A stretch of 64,000 nucleotides of DNA, taken from NCBI GenBank assembly GCA_963834135.1, contig CAWIAN010000007.1:496001-560000 (forward strand), in the 5' to 3' direction. The notes beneath the pieces are model-generated. The model was given only the letters and a program-made list of their open reading frames with translations. It made no database searches and had not been told where the DNA came from. Made by a program: the position numbers and the translations under genes. Below are positions 9,870 to 17,806 of this stretch, piece after piece. This DNA comes from Bog-257 sp963834135 (GTDB lineage: Bacteria; Acidobacteriota; Terriglobia; Terriglobales; Acidobacteriaceae). Every line of letters begins with the position of its first letter. Within the stretch, counting starts at the first letter, position 1.

Positions 9870-11714
9870 ATGAAATCCGAATGCGGCCATCTAAGACGTT
9901 ATCTATCACGCATTGTTAATGCCTCGATTTGCGCGTTGCTGGCCATCAGCCTGCTTGCCGCAAACGCGCCGTCATCGATCGGCAATGCCGATCCCGCTCC
10001 GTATCTGAAGGACATTCAGATTCTGGCCGCCCCCGACATGGAGGGCCGCGGCCCCGGTACCAGGGGGCTGGAGAAAGCTTCGAGATATATCGAGCGGCGC
10101 TACAAGTCGCTGGGTCTGCGACCTGCCGGGACGGACGGGTATCTGCAGCCATTCACGGTCACCACCGGAGCGAAGCTGAAGGCCGACAACGAGCTGGTTG
10201 TGATGAACGGCGCCGGCAAGCAGCCATTGAAGATCAATCAGGATTTCGAGCCGATCAGTTTTTCAGACTCCGGAAGCTTTGCCGGTCCAGTGGTATTTGT
10301 GGGCTATGGGACGACGGCCGAGGAATTTCATTACGACGACTACGCCGGCGTGGATGTGAAGGACAAGATTGTTCTCGTCCTGCGCTATGAGCCAGAGAGT
10401 TTCGGGGCGAAGAGCGGACATCAGGGGTTGACGCAGCATGCATCGCTGATCACCAAGGCCATCAACGCGCGTAACCACGGCGCGAAGGCGATGATTATTG
10501 CTAACGGCAAACTTGGCGACAGCGAGGAGGATTTGCTGCTTCGCTTCGGCGGCATCAGTGGGCCGGAGAACTCCGGCATCATGATCGCGCAAGTGAAGAA
10601 TACTGTAGCCGACAGTTGGCTTAAGGCGGCAGGGAAGTCGCTGACCGACATGCAACAGCAGATCAACACCAGCGGCAAGCCGGATTCGTTTGCGCTGCCT
10701 GACAGCCTTCACCTTTCGCTGAAGATTGACATCGAGGCGACACGCGCGCGCGTCGACAACGTGCTGGCGTATCTGCCGGGCAGGACCAGTGAGTACATCG
10801 TCATCGGCGCGCACTACGATCATCTGGGGCGCGGGGATTCGAATTCGTTGGCGCCTTCACAGATCGGGCAGATTCATCCGGGGGCGGACGACAACGCGTC
10901 CGGAACGGCTGGGGTGTTGGAGTTGGCGCGGCTTTTCGCGCCCTTGAAGGGGCAGCTCGATCGCGGCATTCTGTTCATGTCGTTCTCCGGGGAAGAGCTG
11001 GGGCTGCTGGGATCGGCGCATTGGGTGCAGAATCCTACTCTGCCGCTCGATCAGTGCGTTGCGATGATCAACATGGACATGATCGGGCGCATCCGTGACA
11101 ACAAGGTTTTCGTCGGCGGCGTAGGTACGGGGTCCACCTTCCAGACAATCCTCGATCAAGTGCAGAAGAAAACGCCGCTGAAGCTGGAGTATTCTGCCGG
11201 CGGATACGCAGCCAGCGATCACACATCGTTCGTCGGCAAGAAAATTCCGGTGCTGTTCTTCTTCTCTGGATTGCACGCGGATTATCACAAGCCGTCGGAT
11301 ACGGCCGACAAGATCAATGCGCCGTCAGCGGCACAGTTGCTGGACGTAGTAGGTGATGTAGCGTTGCAACTGGCGGCGGCGTCCCAGCGGCCGCAATTCA
11401 TCAATGTGGTCGAGGCGAAGACGACGAGTGGTAACAGTGGCGGAGGCTACGGTCCGTACTTCGGATCGATCCCCGACTTCGGCGAGGTGAAAGATGGCGT
11501 GCGCTTCTCCGATGTGCGGCCAGGATCGCCAGCAGCGAAAGCCGGATTGAAGGCGGGAGACATCCTGGTGCAATTCGGCGACAAGCCGATTCACAACTTG
11601 TACGACTTCACCGACGCTTTGCGAAGCAGCAAAGTTGGACAGGTAGTCGAGGTGAAGGTGATGCGCGACGGCCAACCCCTGACGGTGAGCGTCAAGTTGG
11701 AGCAGCGGAAATAG
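9870..11714 (+). CDS. Secreted M28 family zinc aminopeptidase with PA and PDZ domains
   Basis: This 614-residue protein has an N-terminal signal peptide (hydrophobic ICALLAISLLAANA). A PA-type insert (about residues 110-260, VVFVGYGTTAEEF, DVKDKIVLVL) is followed by the M28 catalytic domain with its metal ligands: GAHYDHLG, PGADDNASGTAG, SFSGEELGLLGS with the general-base Glu, MINMDMIGR and ASDHTSF. A C-terminal PDZ domain (DVRPGSPAAKAGLKAGDIL) probably positions peptides or oligomers. It likely releases N-terminal amino acids in the periplasm. All catalytic residues are present. The start ATG follows CGGAG. Confidence 0.9.
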   Translation: MKSECGHLRRYLSRIVNASICALLAISLLAANAPSSIGNADPAPYLKDIQILAAPDMEGRGPGTRGLEKASRYIERRYKSLGLRPAGTDGYLQPFTVTTGAKLKADNELVVMNGAGKQPLKINQDFEPISFSDSGSFAGPVVFVGYGTTAEEFHYDDYAGVDVKDKIVLVLRYEPESFGAKSGHQGLTQHASLITKAINARNHGAKAMIIANGKLGDSEEDLLLRFGGISGPENSGIMIAQVKNTVADSWLKAAGKSLTDMQQQINTSGKPDSFALPDSLHLSLKIDIEATRARVDNVLAYLPGRTSEYIVIGAHYDHLGRGDSNSLAPSQIGQIHPGADDNASGTAGVLELARLFAPLKGQLDRGILFMSFSGEELGLLGSAHWVQNPTLPLDQCVAMINMDMIGRIRDNKVFVGGVGTGSTFQTILDQVQKKTPLKLEYSAGGYAASDHTSFVGKKIPVLFFFSGLHADYHKPSDTADKINAPSAAQLLDVVGDVALQLAAASQRPQFINVVEAKTTSGNSGGGYGPYFGSIPDFGEVKDGVRFSDVRPGSPAAKAGLKAGDILVQFGDKPIHNLYDFTDALRSSKVGQVVEVKVMRDGQPLTVSVKLEQRK

Positions 11715-11831
11715 CCGCAGTCAGTTGGGACGCCTAGTCCCCTGATACAAATCTGTTTTCTGATAATCGATCGAACGTCGCAACTTGATTGCCGCTAGTG
11801 TGCAACGGCCTCGTTGCGATACCCTGTCCGC

Positions 11832-12923
11832 ATGCTTTTACGAGCCTCGCGCAGCTTTATTGTCGCGCTCACCATCGTCGCGTCATTCGCATTCCTGCAC
11901 GCACAATCCGCTGCGAACTCTTCTTCGCCGACCCTGTTGTCTCCCGGCGAAGAAAAGCATCTGCGCAACATTCGACAGCTGACCTTCGGCGGACAGAATG
12001 CCGAAGCCTACTTCTCCATCGACGACAAGATGCTGAGCTTTCAGCACCAGGGTAACGGCGTAGCCTGCGACCAGATCTACACCATGCCGGTTGATACGCC
12101 AGACGGCAAGCCGGCGACTCCGAAGCTCGTCAGCTCAGGCAAGGGGCGCGATACCTGTAGCTACATTTTTCCTTCGGGCGATCGCATTCTCTATTCCTCG
12201 ACAGAAGCGGCCAGTCCCGACTGCCCGCCCAAGCCAGATTACTCGCATGGTTATGTCTGGCCCATCTACAGCAGCTATAAGGTCTACACCGCGAAGCTGG
12301 ATGGCAGTGATCGCAAGCTGTTGACCGACGCGCCCGGCTATAACGCAGAATCGACGATCAGCCGCGATGGCAAGCACATCGTCTTCACCTCGACGCGCAA
12401 CGGCGATCTCGACATCTACACCATGAATGCCGACGGGACGCACGTGAAGCAACTGACGCACGAACTGGGCTACGATGGCGGTCCGTTCTGGTCGGCAGAC
12501 GGTAAGAAGATTGTCTATCGCGCCGAGCATCCGACGACCCCCGAGCAGATTGCCGATTACAAAGCGCTGTACGCGCAGGGGCTGATTCGTCCTGGCAATC
12601 TGGAGATCTGGGTGATGGATGCCGATGGCAAGCACAAACACCAGGTGACGCACAACGGAGCGGCGAACTTCGCGCCGTTCTTCCACCCCGACGGGAAGCG
12701 GATCATCTTTGCGTCGAACTTGGCGAACCCGAAGAGCGGCCGCGACTTCGATCTGTACATCATCAACGAGGACGGCAGCGGCCTGGAGCGCATCACTTAC
12801 TACCCCGATTTCGATGCGTTTCCCATGTTTACCTCCGATGGGAAGCGTCTGGTGTGGGCCTCGAACCGCAACGGCAAGGAGCCGCACGAGACGAATATCT
12901 TCATCGCGGATTGGGTAGAGTAA
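11832..12923 (+). CDS. Periplasmic TolB-like beta-propeller (PD40/WD40-like) protein
   Basis: The signal peptide (FIVALTIVASFAFLHAQ) is followed by about six PD40 blades of the TolB/DPP type, for example STISRDGKHIVFTSTRNGDL, GPFWSADGKKIVYRAEH, FFHPDGKRIIFASN and MFTSDGKRLVWASNRNG. Such propellers serve as protein-interaction platforms or as the propeller half of oligopeptidases, and no peptidase domain follows here. ATG at 11832 is chosen over an upstream TTG because it begins the signal peptide. It lies just downstream of the M28 peptidase on the same strand with a 117-bp gap, so a functional link is possible but unproven. Confidence 0.82.
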   Translation: MLLRASRSFIVALTIVASFAFLHAQSAANSSSPTLLSPGEEKHLRNIRQLTFGGQNAEAYFSIDDKMLSFQHQGNGVACDQIYTMPVDTPDGKPATPKLVSSGKGRDTCSYIFPSGDRILYSSTEAASPDCPPKPDYSHGYVWPIYSSYKVYTAKLDGSDRKLLTDAPGYNAESTISRDGKHIVFTSTRNGDLDIYTMNADGTHVKQLTHELGYDGGPFWSADGKKIVYRAEHPTTPEQIADYKALYAQGLIRPGNLEIWVMDADGKHKHQVTHNGAANFAPFFHPDGKRIIFASNLANPKSGRDFDLYIINEDGSGLERITYYPDFDAFPMFTSDGKRLVWASNRNGKEPHETNIFIADWVE

Positions 12924-12942
12924 TTTCGATTTCAGAATGTCT

Positions 12943-12972
12943 GGTAGGGCTGGCCTTCAGGCCAGCGTTTAC
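12943..12972. repeat. TTCA-loop hairpin repeat, intergenic copy
   Basis: GCTGGCC-TTCA-GGCCAGC (12949-12966), preceded by GGTAG and followed by GTTTACA. The same plan with other stem sequences occurs inside lhr (53431-53575, 54825-54963, 56211-56284). Confidence 0.75.
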
Positions 12973-13074
12973 AAATAGCCTCCCTTGACCAAGCCCTGGT
13001 TCAGTCGGGCGGCAGGATTCCGCCTACCTGTGCCACCGCTCGAAATGCTGTACCATCCGAACAAGGAGAAAAAC

Positions 13075-13206
13075 ATGTCCTATCGTAACGGCGACAAATC
13101 GCGCGAACATCGCCTGCGCAAGGCGCGCGAAAAAAAGCGCGGAGTGATTCGAGAAATAAAAGCGCAGACCGAAGCCAAGGCAGAACCATCGGCGAAGAAG
13201 AAGTAA
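13075..13206 (+). CDS. Small highly basic protein, unknown function
   Basis: This is a 43-residue protein beginning MSYRNGDKSREHRLRKAR, rich in Lys/Arg and predicted helical, ending in a Lys-Lys-Lys tail. A strong AAGGAG ribosome-binding site sits 6-7 bases before the ATG, which favours this start over an upstream in-frame codon at 12985. The charge suggests nucleic-acid or ribosome binding, but no family is recognised. It lies 37 bp upstream of the next gene, possibly co-transcribed. Confidence 0.55.
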   Translation: MSYRNGDKSREHRLRKAREKKRGVIREIKAQTEAKAEPSAKKK

Positions 13207-13243
13207 GCAAGGATTTGCCAATGGCTGAGGGGGGGATGATCTC

Positions 13244-13864
13244 ATGAAGGCCAAATCTCAGGCCGAAGGCATGGCCCAGCGATCCATTGTATTTGTGGCG
13301 CTCGTACTGATGTGTCTGGTGGCACATTCACATGCGTTCGCTACCCCTCCACAACTGCCGTCCCAAAATTCAGCTTTTCTCGGACAGTGGTGCGCCCAAG
13401 GCGACTCTTCCAAAACCACGTCCATCACCGCGAATGGGCCATTTCTTAATTTGACCAACGAGCAGGGATCTACCTCGACCGGCAACTACCAGGGCATGAA
13501 CCAGAACGTCATTGTGGCCGCACAATGGCAGTTCGTGCAGGGAACATTGAGTTCCGACGGCTCCCGTATCAACTGGTCGAATGGAACCTTCTGGGCGCGC
13601 TGCAATCAAGGCGGCGGTGGCCACGGACGTGTTCCCAATCTGCAAGGGACGTGGTATCGCAGCGGCAATCATTCCCAGGCATGTTCCATTCAGCAGAACC
13701 GGAAGAGCCTGACCTTCATGAACGAGAGCGGCCAGACGGCACAAGGCCAATTCCTCGGCTCAAGAAATGTGACCGCAAACTGGGGTGGCCAGACCATTAA
13801 CGGCACGCTGGTCAACAATGCCGGCCGCATCAACTGGGACAACGGGACCTGGTGGAGTCGCTGA
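13244..13864 (+). CDS. Secreted protein made of two copies of a beta-rich repeat
   Basis: The signal peptide (VFVALVLMCLVAHSHAFA) is followed by two copies of an approximately 65-residue unit. The first runs from LGQWCAQGDSS to INWSNGTFWAR and the second from LQGTWYRSGNHS to INWDNGTWWSR, joined by a Gly-rich linker (NQGGGGHG). Both share G-W at the start, a T/Q-G-x-F/Y core and the ending R-I-N-W-x-N-G-T-x-W. This resembles small beta-barrel or lipocalin-like secreted repeats, but no named family is recognised. The ATG at 13244 begins MKAKSQAEGMAQ; a second ATG at 13271 would also leave a good signal peptide. Confidence 0.65.
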   Translation: MKAKSQAEGMAQRSIVFVALVLMCLVAHSHAFATPPQLPSQNSAFLGQWCAQGDSSKTTSITANGPFLNLTNEQGSTSTGNYQGMNQNVIVAAQWQFVQGTLSSDGSRINWSNGTFWARCNQGGGGHGRVPNLQGTWYRSGNHSQACSIQQNRKSLTFMNESGQTAQGQFLGSRNVTANWGGQTINGTLVNNAGRINWDNGTWWSR

Positions 13865-13936
13865 ATCCGATCGCTCCTTGCCCACACTCCCCGCATCTAC
13901 TAGCATGGAAGGTTCGTCTTAAGAGTGGGGTAGCTC

Positions 13937-15739
13937 ATGGCCAAAAGTAAGTCCAACGGCAAAAGTGTGTCCGAATCGGCGGTTGCCGACGTGTTTGCGT
14001 CGGAACGTCATCCTTCCGAGTCCGAGAAGCAGTGGGCTGAGAAGACCCTTGCGCCGACGCTCGAAAAAAATCCGGAGAAGCCGATCGGTGCCTCCACCGG
14101 CATAAACCTCGACGATCAGGGACACGCGCGCTTCACCACTATCTCCGGAATGCCGATCCGCCGCCTGTATACGCAGGCCGATCTGCCGGAGGACTGGAAT
14201 TACGACAGCTACCTGAATTATCCCGGACAGGCGCCGTACACGCGCGGCATTCACGCCTCAGGCTATCGCGGCAAGATGTGGACTATGCGCCAGTTCTCGG
14301 GCTTTGCTTCGCCCGAGGAGACGAACGCGCGCTACAAATATTTGTTGGCGCACGGCGGCATGGGTCTCTCCGTAGCCTTCGATTTACCCACGCTGATGGG
14401 TTACGACAGCGATCATCCCTTCAGTGAGGGCGAGGTCGGTAAGTGCGGCGTGGCGATCGATTCGCTCGAAGATATGGAAATCCTGTTCGATGGAATCGAC
14501 CTGGAGAAGACGACGGTTTCGATGACCATCAATTCGCCGGCGTCGATCCTGTGGGCGATGTATCTTGCGGTCGCCGAGAAGCAGGGGGCCGACTGGAACA
14601 AGATTTCCGGCACCATCCAGAACGACATTCTGAAGGAATACATCGCGCAGAAGGAATATATCTATCCCCCGGCGCCATCGATGCGGCTGGTGATTGACAC
14701 GTTCGAGTTTGGCTCGAAGTTCACGCCGAAGTTCAACACGATCTCCATCAGCGGCTACCACATCCGCGAGGCCGGCTCGACCGCGCTGCAAGAGCTGGCG
14801 TTCACGGTGTATGACGGCGTGGAGTATGTGGAGTGGGCGCGGCGTCGCGGCCTGGATGTCGACGAGTTCGGCCCGCGGCTCAGCTTCTTCTTTAACGCGC
14901 ACAATGATTTCTTCGAGGAGATCGCGAAATATCGCGCGGCGCGCAAGATATGGTATCGCCTGATGAAAGAGCGCTTCGATGCGAAGAACCAACGCACCTG
15001 GCTGCTGCGCTTCCATACCCAGACCGCCGGAGTATCCCTGACGGCTCAACAGCCGCTGAACAACATCGCGCGCGTGGCGATTCAGGCCCTGGCAGGCGTT
15101 CTGGGCGGAACGCAGTCGCTGCATACCGATAGCTACGACGAGGCGCTGGCCCTGCCGACGGAAGAAGCGGTACGCATCGCGCTGCGGTCGCAGCAGATCA
15201 TTGCCTACGAGTCTGGCGTTGCCAATACGGTTGATCCGCTAGGAGGTTCTTACTTCGTCGAACGGCTGACGCTCGACATGGAGAGCGGCGCCTTCGACTA
15301 CTTCAACAAACTGGACGCAATGGGCGGCATGGTGTCGGCAATCGAGAAGGGATATCCGCAGAAGGAAATTGCCGAGGCCAGTTATCAGTTCCAGCGCGCC
15401 ACCGAGGCGCGAGAGAAGATCACGGTGGGCGCGAATGAATTCGTAGTCGATGAAGCGTCGCCCAACATTCTCTACATAGGCGAAGAGGTAGCGCAGGCGC
15501 AGACGAAGAAGCTGAATGCATTGCGGGGCCGGCGCTCGAATGATGAAGTCCGGCGCTGCCTCGATGCACTGAAGAAGGCTGCGGCGCAGGAGCCGACCGC
15601 GGGCGCTGATGGCAAGATCTCGCCCGCAAATACCATGCCCTTCATTCTCGACGCAGTGCGGGCGTATGCGACAGTGGGCGAAATCTGCAACGCGTTGCGC
15701 GAAGTCTACGGTGAGTACACAGAGACGGCGTTCGCGTAG
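13937..15739 (+). CDS. B12-dependent acyl-CoA mutase, large subunit (methylmalonyl/isobutyryl-CoA mutase family)
   Basis: This 600-residue protein is the substrate-binding TIM-barrel half of the mutase family. It has the barrel motifs MWTMRQFSGFASPEETN, GLSVAFDLPTLMGYDSDHP, ISISGYH (active-site His) and RTHSQT-like LRFHTQTAGVSLTAQQP. No C-terminal DxHxxG cobalamin-binding domain is present, so a separate small B12 subunit is needed, and none is in the window. In methylmalonyl-CoA mutase the residue ten after the Gln of GTIQND is Arg207, which holds the substrate carboxylate. Here that position is Gln (LKEYIAQKEYIYPP), as in isobutyryl-CoA mutase, so methylmalonyl-CoA is a doubtful substrate. 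The Tyr89 position appears retained (ASGYRGKMW). Confidence 0.9.
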   Translation: MAKSKSNGKSVSESAVADVFASERHPSESEKQWAEKTLAPTLEKNPEKPIGASTGINLDDQGHARFTTISGMPIRRLYTQADLPEDWNYDSYLNYPGQAPYTRGIHASGYRGKMWTMRQFSGFASPEETNARYKYLLAHGGMGLSVAFDLPTLMGYDSDHPFSEGEVGKCGVAIDSLEDMEILFDGIDLEKTTVSMTINSPASILWAMYLAVAEKQGADWNKISGTIQNDILKEYIAQKEYIYPPAPSMRLVIDTFEFGSKFTPKFNTISISGYHIREAGSTALQELAFTVYDGVEYVEWARRRGLDVDEFGPRLSFFFNAHNDFFEEIAKYRAARKIWYRLMKERFDAKNQRTWLLRFHTQTAGVSLTAQQPLNNIARVAIQALAGVLGGTQSLHTDSYDEALALPTEEAVRIALRSQQIIAYESGVANTVDPLGGSYFVERLTLDMESGAFDYFNKLDAMGGMVSAIEKGYPQKEIAEASYQFQRATEAREKITVGANEFVVDEASPNILYIGEEVAQAQTKKLNALRGRRSNDEVRRCLDALKKAAAQEPTAGADGKISPANTMPFILDAVRAYATVGEICNALREVYGEYTETAFA

Positions 15740-15869
15740 AAGGGGGCTGTCAGCTCTCGGCCGTCAGCTGTAAGTTAAAGCGCGAATCTCTGGTAAGAGG
15801 CTGCCCCGTTCTAGCCTTAACTTCGGGCCAGGGCACGGTTTTTGTTTTCATTCATCGATATCCTGAACG
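15740..15869. other. Convergent gap with a partial interspersed repeat
   Basis: This convergent gap lies between the mutase gene and a minus-strand gene. GGCTGCCCCGTTCTAGCC followed by CTTCGGGCCAGGGCACGG resembles the degenerate GGTGCCCC-type repeats seen elsewhere in the window. No clear terminator is seen. Confidence 0.3.
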
Positions 15870-16691
15870 CTATTCCACCAGCAGAACAAATTGAAACTTC
15901 TCGCTCTCAACCGGCACAGTCACCCGCACGATTCGTCTCTTCTTGATGTGCGCTGATTGCGACAATTCCTGCGCGAGTTTGCCCAGGGGGAAGTACAGCA
16001 CGCCTCCAACACTGGCATGCGGAGGGATGGTGTTCGCGCGTAGACTGCATTGTTCGACGTACTCCGGAGTGTTCTGACGTTGTAGTTGCGCCAGCGAGTC
16101 CGTGCCCTGGGCGGCCTCGCCCATGCGTAAGTGGCATACCAGATCGCACTCCATAGAGCGATGCGCAGCTTCTTCCTGGTCCAGAGCTCCGGGCGTGTCG
16201 GTATAGAGAAGATTATTTCCGGCCGGAACCGAAGGCTGGTTCGCGCGAGCGGCGATGGCCCGCATCATCTCCATGAACTGCTGGTTCGTCGGGGCGTTGG
16301 CTTCGGTGGGAGCCGCGTCGTCACTATCGCTGGCGCTCACGCTCATTCTCGCCATGTTGTAGGGCTTACGCATGCGCTTGGCTAGTTCCGATCCGGCGAG
16401 CGGCATTAGCGAGCGACCGGCAACCGCATCCTCCACCAGAATGTCTTCCGGCCTGACGGTGACGGATCGCTGGCCGGCGTTGTACACACGAACTTTCACG
16501 GCCGCGTATTTATGATTGATCACCGAATGGACAGCCGCGACTACTGTGAAGTCCATGCCTGCGGCATATTGATAAACAATTCCGTCGACGTAAAACGAAC
16601 CCTTACTGGCGGCTGAATCGGGTGCCGTCTGGTATTGCTGCTGGGCGCAAAGCGATGAGGCAACCAGCAGAGCACAGAAGATATGACGCAT
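15870..16691 (-). CDS. Secreted hypothetical protein
   Basis: This 273-residue protein has a short signal peptide (IFCALLVASSLCAQQ). It has a beta-rich segment (SFYVDGIVYQYAAGMDFTVV, VRVYNAGQRSVTVRPEDILV), a low-complexity Ala/Thr/Asn-rich middle (about residues 120-170), and a C-terminal strand-rich part (HASVGGVLYFPLGK, RIVRVTVPVESEKFQFVLLV). Domains of this type occur in cell-envelope proteins, but I do not recognise a named family. The start ATG (16691) has GGAGG about 5 bases upstream. It stands alone, convergent with the mutase gene. Confidence 0.7.
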   Translation of the reverse strand: MRHIFCALLVASSLCAQQQYQTAPDSAASKGSFYVDGIVYQYAAGMDFTVVAAVHSVINHKYAAVKVRVYNAGQRSVTVRPEDILVEDAVAGRSLMPLAGSELAKRMRKPYNMARMSVSASDSDDAAPTEANAPTNQQFMEMMRAIAARANQPSVPAGNNLLYTDTPGALDQEEAAHRSMECDLVCHLRMGEAAQGTDSLAQLQRQNTPEYVEQCSLRANTIPPHASVGGVLYFPLGKLAQELSQSAHIKKRRIVRVTVPVESEKFQFVLLVE

Positions 16692-16796
16692 GAAACCTCC
16701 GGGAGCCGCGTGCTGCGGACCCAGAGAAGAAAATCGGCAGAGTTAGGGCACAGCATGAGTTAGCCGCGGATGCCGGTTGTGGAAAAATGTGCGGCG

Positions 16797-17672
16797 TCAC
16801 TTGGAGCGCTGCAGTTCACGGTAAGCTTCGCTTTTCGATAAACCAAATTCTTTTGCCGCCTGCTTCAGCGCGGCTTTTTCGTCGAGCTTTTCGTCACGTA
16901 CCAATTCCTGGACGCGCTGCGATATGTTTTTTCGTGGCGCAGCCGTAGACGCCTGCTCGTCCGCTTTGCCGATCAGCAGCGTGATTTCGCCGCGTATCTC
17001 GCCGCGCTTTTCCAGTTGCGCCAGCACGTCTTCGGCGCGGCCGCGCAGGAATTCCTCGTGCAGCTTCGTGACCTCGCGGGCGATGACGACATGCCGCTCC
17101 GGGCCGAGCACGTCGACGACGTCGCGGATGCATTCGACGATTCGGTGTGGCGCTTCATAGAAGACTTCAGTGCGCTGCGAACTGCGAATCGCATCGAGCA
17201 CTGTCCGGCGAGCTCCGGCTTTGGCGGGCAGGAAGCCTCCAAAGTGAAAAGAGTCGGTCGGCAATCCGCCGGCAACCAATGCCGAGAGAAACGCTGACGC
17301 ACCGGGAATCGGCACCACGCGGATGTGATGCCGCACGGCGAGCGCCACCAGTCGATAACCGGGATCGCTGACGCCGGGCATGCCTGCGTCGCTAACGACG
17401 GCAATATTGTCGCCGCGCTCAAGATGCACAATCAGCTCGGCGGCGCGTGTCAGCTCGTTGTGTTCGTGATAGCTGACGGTGGGCTTTGAAATGCCGTAGT
17501 GATTCAGAAGCTGGGCGGTGTGCCTCGTGTCTTCACAGGCAATCAGGTCGACTTCCTTTAGCACGCGTAGCGCGCGCAGCGTGATGTCTTCCAGATTACC
17601 AATGGGCGTACCGACCAGGTAGAGGGTACCCGGCGTGACGTCCGCCGCCGCGTTGGGAGTCGTGTTGGTCAC
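16797..17672 (-). CDS. rsmI: 16S rRNA (cytidine1402-2'-O)-methyltransferase
   Basis: RsmI is a SAM-dependent enzyme of the tetrapyrrole-methylase fold that 2'-O-methylates C1402 in the ribosomal P site. The 291-residue protein has LYLVGTPIGNLEDITLRALR at the N-terminus, then ACEDTRHTAQLLNHYGI, VSDAGMPGVSDPGYRLV and VVPIPGASAFLSALVAGGLP, followed by FYEAPHRI. The C-terminal extension after residue 235 (SQRVQELVRDEKLDEKAALK, FGLSKSEAYREL) is a helical domain found in many RsmI proteins. The start is a GTG at 17672. It diverges from the RNase J gene. Confidence 0.95.
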   Translation of the reverse strand: MTNTTPNAAADVTPGTLYLVGTPIGNLEDITLRALRVLKEVDLIACEDTRHTAQLLNHYGISKPTVSYHEHNELTRAAELIVHLERGDNIAVVSDAGMPGVSDPGYRLVALAVRHHIRVVPIPGASAFLSALVAGGLPTDSFHFGGFLPAKAGARRTVLDAIRSSQRTEVFYEAPHRIVECIRDVVDVLGPERHVVIAREVTKLHEEFLRGRAEDVLAQLEKRGEIRGEITLLIGKADEQASTAAPRKNISQRVQELVRDEKLDEKAALKQAAKEFGLSKSEAYRELQRSK

Positions 17673-17700
17673 TGCGCGCAGTGTAGCACTGGTTCAGGTC

Positions 17701-17745
17701 CACCCACTCGCCAACGGAGGGCAAGGTGGATGTGGGGCACCCTTC
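17701..17745. repeat. GGGGCACCC-type hairpin repeat, intergenic copy
   Basis: CACCCACTCGCCAACGGAGG continues to GATGTGGGGCACCC. It matches the in-frame copy inside mutS (6582-6624) in order and spacing of the blocks CTCGCCAAC and GGGGCACCC. Confidence 0.65.
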
Positions 17746-17806
17746 AGAAGGCAATCGGCCATCCGCTCAACAGCCATCGTCCCTGTGCTAGCATCGAGAG
17801 TTGCAG

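Noticed and set aside
13937..15739. Naming the mutase mcmA/mutB
   Set aside because: The carboxylate-binding Arg is replaced by Gln, so methylmalonyl-CoA specificity is not supported.
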